Positions 1 to 5,908 of a stretch of 5,908 nt of DNA are shown here, one piece after another. Where the stretch lies: positions 1 to 5,908 of the forward strand of contig NYST01000055.1 in assembly GCA_002683155.1 (NCBI GenBank), given 5' to 3'. The notes below the pieces were generated by a model, which had not been told where the DNA came from, made no database searches, and was given only the letters and a program-made list of their open reading frames with translations. How positions within the stretch are numbered: the stretch's first letter is position 1; each line of letters begins with the position of its first letter. The stretch comes from Methanobacteriota archaeon. Lineage in GTDB: Archaea > Thermoplasmatota > Poseidoniia > Poseidoniales > Thalassarchaeaceae. The position numbers were made by a program, and so were the translations under genes.

Positions 1-1
1 A

Positions 2-1426
2 CTAACTCCGAAGTGACTCCTCGGCCCTACCTACGTCGTCAATTTCGAGAATCAGATAGATTCGATCACCTTCCTCCAGAGGGCCAATGTCCCCCTCAAC
101 GACGTTAGTGAATGTCCCATCTGGGCCCATTCTCTCGAGCATGACTAAATTGGCCCCGATAATGCCCTCAACTTCGTCCAATTCTTTACCCATTAGTGAA
201 TTTCCCGGGTTGATTTCTGCGGACATTGAGACGAGAGATGGGATTCTTGGGATGGGTTCGTATAGGCCTGGAACGTGCATATGTATTGCTTTGAGAATTG
301 ACTTTACCGCAACTCTACGCTTGCTCACTGGCCTAAGTCCAATTCTCTGGATTGCCTCTACGAGTGCTCTATCCTTCAAAATCAAGCCAGTCCTGTACAC
401 CCCTTTGTCGAATGTCCTCATTGCGATTGAAATGTTCAAATTGTCATCGCTCAGAGTCGATATTGCAATGTCATGGTCCTCAACTGCTAGTTCCCTTAGC
501 AAATCCTCGTCCTGAGGGTCACCATGAATTACATCCAATCTCTTGTTTACGCCTATTCGTGAGCCTACGATGGCGTTTGCTGCATCCAAGTCCGGCTCAA
601 TTATAACGACATTAGAGCCATTGCTGAGATAGTGCTCGGCCAGTTTGCTCCCAAAGCTTGTTGCGCCAAATATGGCAACTCTAGGCTTCTCTGGCATTTC
701 TGAGTCCGCATCACCAACCATCCTAGCCACCTCGCCGAAGAGCTTTGTCGCGCCAATGACGTAAACGAGCATGTCGCCTTCCTGGATGATTTCATTTCCG
801 GAAACTATTCGGCCCTTTTTTCCTTGAGCTTTCATGGCTATTATCCTAGGATAATCGGGGTCTGAATGCCCCTTAGAGTTGGCATCTTCGATTGTCGAAC
901 CTATTAATGGCGAACCTAGAGAAACGCTAGACTCAACGATCCACGCATTTTCCCCTAGTGGGATTATGTCAGAAAGAGTTGGTGCGACCAAACCGGAAAT
1001 CAATTGGTCCACGACGTCTGTGGAGGGAGAAACAACGAAGTTGGTCCGAGCCCAGTTCTCCAGTGGCCCTGCCCCCCTAGTTGGGTGGGTGATTTCAGAA
1101 TCGCGGACATTGGCTATTGTGATCAAGCCAGAAGCCGTCCTATCCCCTACCTGCTCACTGAAAACACGCTTGGCGAATGCGCAACCAAGAATGTTTACGT
1201 TATCGTCATTTGTTGCGAATACGATAATTTCGGCATCACTGATGCCTGCTCTCACTAGTGAGTCCCGGGATAGTGCATTTCCGGTGATCAATAGGCAATC
1301 TAGAGACTGTGAATCGCTGATAGCATTTGGATCTGGGTCGATCATCGCTACGCCTCTCTTCTCGCCTCGAAGAGCAGCGGCGACACCTCGGCCGACCTCG
1401 CCGGCACCTGCGATAATGACTCGCAT
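2..1426 (-). CDS. trkA: TrkA-family potassium uptake regulatory protein with two RCK domain pairs
   Basis: Cytoplasmic nucleotide-binding subunit that gates a Trk/Ktr-type K+ transporter. The 474-residue protein, close to the usual size of full-length TrkA, has the duplicated order RCK_N, RCK_C, RCK_N, RCK_C. The first Rossmann fold starts at residue 1 with GAGEVG at 7-12 and an acidic ribose-contact candidate near residue 30 (IDPDP); the first RCK_C spans about 145-230. The second Rossmann fold begins near 250 with GATSFG at 254-259, where the middle glycine of GxGxxG is lost, so NAD binding there may be weaker. The second RCK_C covers about 396-461. I chose ATG 1426 because the family starts M-R-V-I-I-A-G directly and a TATA-like box lies 26-31 bases upstream; a 14-residue extension to 1468 would place that box inside the coding region. 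The stop TAG is at positions 4-2. No TrkH/TrkG membrane partner is visible; it could lie beyond the left edge. Confidence 0.93.
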   Translation of the reverse strand: MRVIIAGAGEVGRGVAAALRGEKRGVAMIDPDPNAISDSQSLDCLLITGNALSRDSLVRAGISDAEIIVFATNDDNVNILGCAFAKRVFSEQVGDRTASGLITIANVRDSEITHPTRGAGPLENWARTNFVVSPSTDVVDQLISGLVAPTLSDIIPLGENAWIVESSVSLGSPLIGSTIEDANSKGHSDPDYPRIIAMKAQGKKGRIVSGNEIIQEGDMLVYVIGATKLFGEVARMVGDADSEMPEKPRVAIFGATSFGSKLAEHYLSNGSNVVIIEPDLDAANAIVGSRIGVNKRLDVIHGDPQDEDLLRELAVEDHDIAISTLSDDNLNISIAMRTFDKGVYRTGLILKDRALVEAIQRIGLRPVSKRRVAVKSILKAIHMHVPGLYEPIPRIPSLVSMSAEINPGNSLMGKELDEVEGIIGANLVMLERMGPDGTFTNVVEGDIGPLEEGDRIYLILEIDDVGRAEESLRS

Positions 1427-1451
1427 TCGGTCAAATGAATATGTAGATTGG

Positions 1452-1457
1452 ATATAA
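1452..1457 (-). promoter_or_regulatory. TATA-like promoter box for a leaderless trkA transcript
   Basis: On the minus strand the sequence reads TTATAT within GATTATATCC, covering -31 to -26 relative to the A of the trkA start at 1426. That is the expected distance from an archaeal TATA box to a start site that coincides with the start codon. No Shine-Dalgarno motif precedes the ATG, which agrees with a leaderless message. The 77-base gap between the upstream membrane-protein gene and trkA makes an independent promoter plausible. Inference from position and composition only. Confidence 0.5.
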
Positions 1458-1503
1458 TCATGCGCCATGGATGGAAAATTGCCAGATTTGCCCTATTCGC
1501 GGC

Positions 1504-2295
1504 CTATTCCTCTGAATCGACCAATTTTCCCTTGATTCTGCTATCTGCTCTGGATTTGATTATTTCCGCCTGCCGTATTGTTCTCCTATATGCCTGTCTT
1601 GCGGCAGGGGTGAGCCCGGACGGCAGCCATGACTCCTGAGCAGGGAACCAAGACCACGCCACAATGGGGGCGACTAGTGCCAAGGTAGGTGGGAAGAAAA
1701 CCGTCAGAACGGTAGCCAGAATCAGTGCAGAGCGAGCTATGGAAGCGTAAACTATTGGTCTGAATCTGCTGTTTTCTATGATTCTTGAGCCTTGCCATGT
1801 GGCAATTGACGCATGACCAAGGCAAGTTACGACGGTTAGGGCAAAGGCCAACATTATGTTTGCCATACTGAAACCAGTGCCATCCCAAACTACCGGGTCG
1901 AATAGTCGGACATTCAGGTGGGCAGATCGCATTGCTCCAAAACCCAATCCAAGGGTCCAGCCATATGGTGCACAGGCCCTCAATCCAACGGTCTTAGAGC
2001 GACCAAGTAAGAACAGGGCGAATGAAGACTCAGCGAAGGCGATTATTAATGCAATTGCACTTATTGAGATTATGTTCTGAGTCTCATTCCTGACCTCAGA
2101 TAAGATCAATACGTCAATTGCAGAAGCTGCCAAAACACCAGAAATTATCCCATATAGAAGAGTCTTCACGGCGCCGGATAAATCGTAGAATCCAGTCATT
2201 TTTGCTATAGTTCCACGCCAACCTACGTATACGCCCAAAATACCGATTGCGAAGGCTATCTGCATTTCCCACATCTCTATGGGCGCTTCAGCCAT
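1504..2295 (-). CDS. Seven-helix membrane protein, divergent PrsW/YhfC-like (possible inactive intramembrane protease)
   Basis: A 263-residue integral membrane protein with about seven hydrophobic segments, near residues 13-27, 46-65, 75-97, 109-124, 144-165, 182-201 and 203-217, and a basic, helical, probably cytoplasmic C-terminal tail. I do not recognise it with certainty. Motif order recalls the PrsW family: an acidic residue in the third helix (E89 in AFAESS), a GLGFG segment at 116-120, and a later helix with H161 (LGHAS) followed by a glycine at 169. In active PrsW proteins the first motif is usually a Glu pair and the second ends in Glu-Asn; here they read E-S and R-S, so the metal site looks incomplete. 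Start chosen at ATG 2295, which has GGAG five bases upstream; ATG 2274 or 2265 are alternatives, and the 25-residue extension to 2370 is polar and unconvincing. It is transcribed divergently from srp54 and lies 77 bases upstream of trkA on the same strand. It is too short and lacks the pore repeats to be TrkH. Confidence 0.7.
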   Translation of the reverse strand: MAEAPIEMWEMQIAFAIGILGVYVGWRGTIAKMTGFYDLSGAVKTLLYGIISGVLAASAIDVLILSEVRNETQNIISISAIALIIAFAESSFALFLLGRSKTVGLRACAPYGWTLGLGFGAMRSAHLNVRLFDPVVWDGTGFSMANIMLAFALTVVTCLGHASIATWQGSRIIENSRFRPIVYASIARSALILATVLTVFFPPTLALVAPIVAWSWFPAQESWLPSGLTPAARQAYRRTIRQAEIIKSRADSRIKGKLVDSEE

Positions 2296-2401
2296 ATACA
2301 CTCCAATGACGGGTTCCCTATCAGTACAGCGGATATTGGGAGGCGCCCTAGCACAAAGTGGGCCAGACAATGTTCAAACCACACGATTGATGCCGAAACT
2401 C
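2296..2401. promoter_or_regulatory. Divergent intergenic region between the membrane protein gene and srp54
   Basis: These 106 bases must hold the promoters of both flanking genes, which are transcribed away from each other. AT-rich candidates are ATATAC at 2294-2299, GATATT at 2333-2338 and TTCAAA at 2373-2378. The last lies 24-29 bases before ATG 2402, the right distance for a leaderless srp54 message, but it is a poor TATA match. A GGCGCC palindrome occurs at 2342-2347. No box is strong enough to call individually. Confidence 0.4.
2301..2304 (-). promoter_or_regulatory. Shine-Dalgarno-like GGAG before the PrsW-like membrane protein gene
   Basis: The minus strand reads GGAG, then five bases (TGTAT), then the ATG at 2295. 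This resembles the archaeal GGAGGTGA ribosome-binding consensus at a normal spacing and is the main reason for preferring 2295 over the downstream ATGs at 2274 and 2265. The spacer also contains a TATAT stretch that could instead be a TATA element for a shorter product, so the assignment is tentative. Confidence 0.35.
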
Positions 2402-3757
2402 ATGGCGCTAGAGGGATTCAAGCAAAGAGTTCTGGGTTCCATCGGCCTTCTGAAGGGAAAGAGGAAGATTGACGAAGAGACCGTCAAGGACCTGAGCAAA
2501 TCGCTCAGAAGGGCACTTCTGGAGGCTGATTTCAATGTGAGGCAAGCTAAGGAGCTTACTGAACGAGTAGAAAGAGGCATGGTCGAGGAAGAGCCGCGAC
2601 CAGGAGTGAAACTAGAGACGCATGCTATGAATCTGGTTTACTCAGAACTGGTGCGGATTCTCGGCACTCCGAGAGTAATAAAACCCCATAACCAGACGGT
2701 CCTAATGGTCGGACTTTATGGCCAGGGGAAAACCACAACTACTGCAAAATTAGCAGATTGGTGGAGGAGGAGCCATGGAGCAAAGGTGTCCGTTATTGAG
2801 GCCGATGTTCATCGGCCCGGGGCATTCGAGCAATTGAGCCAGATGCTAGAAGGCACCGGAGTAGAGGTTTACGGCGAGCCTGGGACCAAGGTTGCAGCAG
2901 AAATAGTCAGGAATGGCCTGAAGAAAGTGGGCACATCTGATATCGTGATAATAGATACAGCTGGCAGAGACAGCCTTGATGGGGATTTGAAGGATGAATT
3001 GCTCGAAATTGCCCGGATTGCAAATGCCTCTGAGAGATTCCTAGTAATAGATGCGCAAGTTGGCCAGGCGGCTGGCCCGATGGCCGAAACATTCCACGAA
3101 CTAGTTGGCGTAACCGGGACCATAGTGACCAAGTTGGACGGTACAGCGAGAGGCGGCGGGGCCCTAAGCGCAGTTTCAACTACAGGTGCACCGATTGTAT
3201 TCGTTGGAGAGGGAGAGAGGATAGGGGATATCGAGAAGTTCGAGTCTGATAGGTTCATTTCACGATTGCTGGGGATGGGGGACATCAAGGGGCTAATTGA
3301 TCTAGCCCCCGAAGATCTGGATGAGCAAGAAGCAATGCGCCTGACTAAGAGATTGATGTCAGGGAGATTCACCCTAACGGACATGTATGCCCAGATGGAA
3401 ATGATGAGCAAGATTGGGACTCTGGACAAAGTTCTCTCACATTTGCCCGATACGATGTTCGGCGGGATGGGCAATATGGGAGTGGCGCAGAAGAGGCAGA
3501 TGCAATCAAATCTCGACAAATATCGTATTGTTATGGACTCAATGACACAAGAGGAGAAGGACGACCCACTGCTACTCAAGTCGAGCAGGATTAGGCGAAT
3601 TGCAAGAGGTTCTGGTTGTGAGGAAAAGGAGGTCAAGGAGCTACTTACACAGTGGAACAGGAGCAAGAAGATGATGCGAGGATTCAGGGGCGACAGGAAG
3701 ATGAGGCGCCAAATGCAATCCATGATGGGGATCGATGACGATCTCGATCTGGGGTGA
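2402..3757 (+). CDS. srp54: Signal recognition particle GTPase SRP54
   Basis: Core protein of the signal recognition particle: it binds 7S RNA and hydrophobic signal sequences and, with FtsY, delivers ribosomes to the membrane through GTP hydrolysis. The 451-residue product is of normal archaeal length. The N-domain helical bundle covers about 1-90. The G domain carries the P-loop GLYGQGKTTTT from residue 104, DVHRPGA at 135-141, DTAGR at 185-189 and TKLDG at 243-247, followed by the RGGGALSA segment typical of SRP GTPases. The methionine-rich M domain begins near 304, with the DSMTQEEK stretch from 379 and RRIARGSG at 398-405 in the RNA-binding helix-turn-helix, and ends in a Met/Arg-rich tail. 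Start ATG 2402 matches the family N-terminus; ATG 2390 would add four residues, and the upstream open stretch to 2279 looks non-coding. No Shine-Dalgarno is seen. trmY follows with a 23-base overlap. Confidence 0.96.
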   Translation: MALEGFKQRVLGSIGLLKGKRKIDEETVKDLSKSLRRALLEADFNVRQAKELTERVERGMVEEEPRPGVKLETHAMNLVYSELVRILGTPRVIKPHNQTVLMVGLYGQGKTTTTAKLADWWRRSHGAKVSVIEADVHRPGAFEQLSQMLEGTGVEVYGEPGTKVAAEIVRNGLKKVGTSDIVIIDTAGRDSLDGDLKDELLEIARIANASERFLVIDAQVGQAAGPMAETFHELVGVTGTIVTKLDGTARGGGALSAVSTTGAPIVFVGEGERIGDIEKFESDRFISRLLGMGDIKGLIDLAPEDLDEQEAMRLTKRLMSGRFTLTDMYAQMEMMSKIGTLDKVLSHLPDTMFGGMGNMGVAQKRQMQSNLDKYRIVMDSMTQEEKDDPLLLKSSRIRRIARGSGCEEKEVKELLTQWNRSKKMMRGFRGDRKMRRQMQSMMGIDDDLDLG

Positions 3758-4352
3758 TCTCCTGGAAAGATGGTTCGCAATTATTGGACATAGGGCGCCG
3801 AGTTCGGGAGTTCTAAATCTGAATGACCTTGCTGGTTCCGGAGGACGAATGGATGTCCTTGCAAGGGCGGTAAATTCGGCGCTATTCGTCTCACATGGCA
3901 TTAGGAAGGACAGTCATGTTTTGCTCCACCTCATGGGTGGTGGAGGGCCGAGCAGGAGGATTTGGTTCGATGGCTCCTCCCTTGGCGGGGTTAGGCCAGA
4001 CGAGAGGTCAATTTCTGGGCAGATTAAGGGCATTTTGAAGGAAGCAGTCCCCCCCCGCGGGCATTTCAAGGAGTTCAGCAGCGGAATTATGCACTCAGGG
4101 GGAGATATCAGTCAGACGATCAAAGAATGGTCCGCAAGAGGGATTTGCCCAGTCGTTCTGGATTCGGATGGTGGGGATTTCTCCGATTTGCCACTTTCGA
4201 AGGATTTTGGATTCATCATATCCGATGACAAGCCGTTGGACGATGCGGACACGCGGGAACTCCGAGACCCAATTTCTCTCTCTCTGGGAGATAGGTGGCT
4301 TCAGGGTCACTCTTGCATAGCCATTCTGCACTATCTTCTTGATGCGAACTAG
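3735..4352 (+). CDS. trmY: tRNA (pseudouridine(54)-N1)-methyltransferase TrmY
   Basis: SPOUT-class, SAM-dependent enzyme that methylates pseudouridine 54 in the T-loop of archaeal tRNAs to m1-psi. The 205-residue product carries the family's N-terminal signature LNLNDLAGSGGRMDVLARAV (27-46) followed by FVSHGIRKD (51-59), then VRPDER (86-91), and the C-terminal knot region FIISDD (160-165) with ISLSLGDRWLQGHSCI (180-195) and a final helix ILHYLLD. Alignment from memory with the Methanocaldococcus TrmY supports the family call. The family usually begins a residue or two before RWFAIIGH (12-19), so the ATG at 3735 adds about ten residues, but it is the only ATG available and has GGGG four bases upstream. 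The gene overlaps srp54 by 23 bases in another frame, implying cotranscription and perhaps translational coupling. Its stop TAG shares CTAG with the surE stop. A run of eight C at 4049-4056 does not break the frame. Histidines near the C-terminal Cys differ from the relatives I recall. Confidence 0.88.
   Translation: MTISIWGDLLERWFAIIGHRAPSSGVLNLNDLAGSGGRMDVLARAVNSALFVSHGIRKDSHVLLHLMGGGGPSRRIWFDGSSLGGVRPDERSISGQIKGILKEAVPPRGHFKEFSSGIMHSGGDISQTIKEWSARGICPVVLDSDGGDFSDLPLSKDFGFIISDDKPLDDADTRELRDPISLSLGDRWLQGHSCIAILHYLLDAN
4349..4352. other. Shared CTAG holding both convergent stop codons (trmY and surE)
   Basis: The palindrome CTAG provides the TAG stop of trmY on the plus strand (4350-4352) and the TAG stop of surE on the minus strand (4351-4349). 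The two convergent genes therefore have no intergenic space, and neither has a terminator between them; transcripts must end inside the opposing gene or run antisense to it. Directly visible in the sequence. Confidence 0.95.
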
Positions 4353-5272
4353 AACCACCCAGGCATACCATCTGCCCCCATCTGATTGGATGACTCCATC
4401 ACTGACTGAGGCACCCCTAACGGATGGTTCTGAGGCCAGCTTGCGAGTGGAGTTAATGCTGCCTTGCCAGAGATTACGGCTGTGCAGTCCGTCATCTCCA
4501 GATCCTCGTCAACTATTCTCGCCGCCCCTACCTCGAAAGCTACTCCGATAGAGTCCTTTTGGAGCATGTCTGTTGCATTGTGGTACCACCTTGCGCCAAG
4601 TGGGACAGTCTGGAAGGACCCGTCCCATTCCTCTGGGACGTTCAGATTCAGAAACAGGTTTCCATCAAGAAACCATGACCTTATTGTCCCGGGGTCGGAC
4701 TCTTCAGGAGGGATTCTCGCAGAACCATTTGGCCGCAGTAGGTTTTCGGGCTTTTTTGTCACCAACTTGGAAAGCCCATCTATCACATTCAGAGTGGCAA
4801 CAATGGAATCAGAGTAGTCCTCGTGGGAGTAAGTAGCTAGGCTCACAGAAAGTGAAGGTAGGCCGTACAGCGCTGATTCTCTTGCTGCTGAGACGGTTCC
4901 GGAGTGTAGGACGTCGACGGAAAGATTCGGTCCCCGGTTTATGCCAGAGATGCACATCCATGGCTCTACCTCCGGGGCCCAAGCCCCAAGTCCCCCGTCT
5001 ATTGCGACGATGACGCAATCGCAAGGTGAGCCGTCAAGGGAGAATACACGTAGCGGCGCTGACTCGTTCACCCTGAGCCTATCGGCGATGTCGGCGTGTT
5101 CCTTGAATGCCATGTCATCGCGGAGCGTGAGTTTCATGCCGACTGCGGACTGCTCAGTAAGCGGGGCTAGGACGACTATTGGGTGGCCCCTCTCGTTAAG
5201 GGCCGAAGCCAACTTCTGCAGCCCTGGGGAGTGGATTCCATCGTCATTTGTCAGGAGCAGGGGGAATGACAT
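4349..5272 (-). CDS. surE: 5'/3'-nucleotidase SurE
   Basis: Metal-dependent phosphatase that removes phosphate from nucleoside 5'- and 3'-monophosphates; a cytoplasmic enzyme of nucleotide salvage and stress survival. The 307-residue protein starts with the diagnostic PLLLTNDDGIHSPGL, so D10 and D11 are the metal ligands. The SAVGMKLTL segment supplies S42, LDGSPCDCV stands where the family has GTPADC, and SGINRGPN (109-116) supplies N112. The HSGTVSAARE segment with GLPSLSVS follows, as in other SurE proteins. The C-terminal arm is about 50 residues longer than in short bacterial SurE (about 250 residues). I chose ATG 5272 because the fold begins there; ATG 5314 would add 14 residues overlapping the upstream gene. 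The gene begins 22 bases after the EamA transporter stop, so the two probably form an operon, and its own stop lies in CTAG shared with trmY. A weak TATA-like TTTCATAA sits 23-30 bases before the start. Confidence 0.93.
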   Translation of the reverse strand: MSFPLLLTNDDGIHSPGLQKLASALNERGHPIVVLAPLTEQSAVGMKLTLRDDMAFKEHADIADRLRVNESAPLRVFSLDGSPCDCVIVAIDGGLGAWAPEVEPWMCISGINRGPNLSVDVLHSGTVSAARESALYGLPSLSVSLATYSHEDYSDSIVATLNVIDGLSKLVTKKPENLLRPNGSARIPPEESDPGTIRSWFLDGNLFLNLNVPEEWDGSFQTVPLGARWYHNATDMLQKDSIGVAFEVGAARIVDEDLEMTDCTAVISGKAALTPLASWPQNHPLGVPQSVMESSNQMGADGMPGWF

Positions 5273-5294
5273 GGTAACGCGTGCCGAAATCGCG

Positions 5295-5302
5295 TTATGA
5301 AA
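5295..5302 (-). promoter_or_regulatory. Weak TATA-like element upstream of surE
   Basis: TTTCATAA on the minus strand lies 23-30 bases before the surE ATG at 5272 and includes the TAA stop of the upstream transporter gene. There is no Shine-Dalgarno before the ATG, so surE might use a leaderless message from here as well as the upstream operon transcript. The match to a TATA consensus is poor, so this is only a suggestion. Confidence 0.2.
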
Positions 5303-5908
5303 CCGATTCATCATGATTCTGTCTCTTTTCCTGGAGGGTGACTGTGATCGCGCCTGCCATCATCATAATCCCGCCCAAGATCGTGGGCACCCCTATCACG
5401 ACCTCATCGGTCCATAGCCACCCAATTATCGCGCCGAGCACCGGTTCCATCAGCAATGCGATTGAGACGACGATTGGTGATACCCAACGTAGCACGGTAT
5501 TTACGCCCGTGTGGCCGCAGAGTCCCGGACCCATTGATAGGTATGCGACCCATGTAATCCAAATTGGGTCTGACCAGCCAAACAACGATGCCGATGGCTC
5601 GATGGATGACAATGTTGAGTCCTCGAAGAAGGACGTGGCTAATGAGAGCCAAATGCCGGCCGCCAGAGTAACTGGGAAGGCGTAAATGAAGATCGGCATG
5701 CCCCTCTTGGATCTCAGGTGCCTTCCAACCAGTATGTAGCCCACCACGCTGACGGCACCGACGAATGCAGCAAAGTCCCCGGCAAGTGACACCTGTCCGC
5801 CATCTCCGAGGTCCATTAGGGAGACTGCGGCACCTCCGAAACCCAATGCCACACCCTTGATGTGCCCCCTTCTGACTACTTCGCCCAAGAATGGCATGAT
5901 TGCAACGA
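5295..5908 (-). CDS. EamA/DMT-superfamily transporter, N-terminus beyond the window edge
   Basis: Polytopic inner-membrane protein of the drug/metabolite transporter (EamA) superfamily, likely moving a small metabolite or amino acid; the substrate cannot be read from the sequence. About 203 residues are present. The reading frame stays open past the first ATG (5897) to the right edge, encoding V-A-I before MPFLGEVVRRG, a segment that sits at the end of the first EamA repeat in full-length proteins of about 300 residues. The gene is therefore truncated by the window, not short. The second repeat is complete: a helix from GDFAAFVGAVSVVGYILVG, a helix around FIYAFPVTLAAGIWLSLA, then the GPGLCGHTGVNTVLRWVSP and LLMEPVLGAIIGWLWTDE stretches, both classic second-repeat signatures, and a last helix rich in Gly, Ile and Met. 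A short charged tail ends at the TAA 5297-5295. surE follows 22 bases downstream on the same strand. Confidence 0.88.
   Translation of the reverse strand, partial: VAIMPFLGEVVRRGHIKGVALGFGGAAVSLMDLGDGGQVSLAGDFAAFVGAVSVVGYILVGRHLRSKRGMPIFIYAFPVTLAAGIWLSLATSFFEDSTLSSIEPSASLFGWSDPIWITWVAYLSMGPGLCGHTGVNTVLRWVSPIVVSIALLMEPVLGAIIGWLWTDEVVIGVPTILGGIMMMAGAITVTLQEKRQNHDESVS

Noticed and set aside
879..1457. A 192-codon open frame on the plus strand opposite trkA
   Set aside because: It is antisense to the TrkA Rossmann and RCK domains, has no family motif, and its composition reflects the opposite strand.
1473..1480. Short T-run on the minus strand after the PrsW-like gene as a terminator
   Set aside because: Only four consecutive T and no associated hairpin; too weak to call.
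2296..2370. 25-codon N-terminal extension of the PrsW-like membrane protein
   Set aside because: It is polar with Cys, Pro and Arg, unlike a signal or membrane segment, and it would use up the divergent promoter region; a GGAG motif supports the start at 2295.
2279..2401. 41-codon N-terminal extension of srp54
   Set aside because: SRP54 proteins start within a few residues of the ALEGFKQRV segment; the extension has no similarity to the N domain and overlaps the 5' end of the divergent gene.
2869..3780. A 303-codon open frame antisense to srp54 on the minus strand
   Set aside because: It lies almost wholly inside the convincingly assigned srp54 gene, is rich in Ser, Ile, Pro and Leu as expected from antisense reading of that gene, and has no recognisable motif.
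4049..4056. Run of eight C in trmY as a possible frameshift or programmed slippage site
   Set aside because: TrmY family motifs are found in the same frame on both sides of the run, so the frame is intact; no alternative product is evident.
5295..5897. EamA protein as a complete short (200-residue) transporter starting at ATG 5897
   Set aside because: The frame continues open to the window edge and the Met lies in the middle of the usual EamA layout (just before the inter-repeat junction), so the gene is cut by the window.
1..5908. CRISPR arrays, tRNA/rRNA genes, insertion sequences or phage genes
   Set aside because: No spaced direct repeats, no cloverleaf-like sequence in the short gaps, no transposase or integrase motifs; nearly every base is inside a recognised housekeeping or membrane gene.

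Overview
The window looks like chromosomal DNA from a euryarchaeon with a GC content near 50% by eye. The archaeal signature is direct. It has an archaeal-type SRP54 and a TrmY-type tRNA pseudouridine-54 methyltransferase (an essentially archaeal family). Several genes lack a Shine-Dalgarno site, and one (trkA) has a TATA-like box about 26-31 bases before the start codon, as expected for a leaderless archaeal transcript. A marine Thermoplasmatota (Poseidoniales, MGII-like) source is my best guess from the style of the proteins. That is inference, and no marker in the window proves it.

Layout, left to right: (1) positions 2-1426, minus strand, a complete two-RCK-repeat TrkA potassium-channel regulatory protein; (2) 1504-2295, minus strand, a seven-helix membrane protein that resembles PrsW/YhfC-type intramembrane proteases but seems to have lost part of the metal site; (3) 2296-2401, a short divergent promoter region; (4) 2402-3757, plus strand, SRP54, the signal-recognition-particle GTPase; (5) 3735-4352, plus strand, TrmY, overlapping the SRP54 end by 23 bases; (6) 4349-5272, minus strand, SurE 5'/3'-nucleotidase, converging on trmY so that both stop codons lie in one CTAG; (7) 5295-5908, minus strand, the C-terminal two thirds of an EamA/DMT-family transporter cut by the right edge. 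The region is very compact, and the longest stretch without a gene is about 106 bases.

The transcription units are likely three: [membrane protein] followed by trkA (trkA has its own promoter) going left, srp54-trmY going right, and eamA-surE going left. All recognised genes are core housekeeping: ion homeostasis, protein targeting, tRNA maturation, nucleotide salvage and small-molecule transport. I see no mobile element, CRISPR array, tRNA, rRNA or defence island, and no evidence for a previously undescribed multi-gene system. The most unusual items are the degenerate PrsW-like membrane protein, atypical residues in the TrmY C-terminal knot, and the tight gene overlaps.
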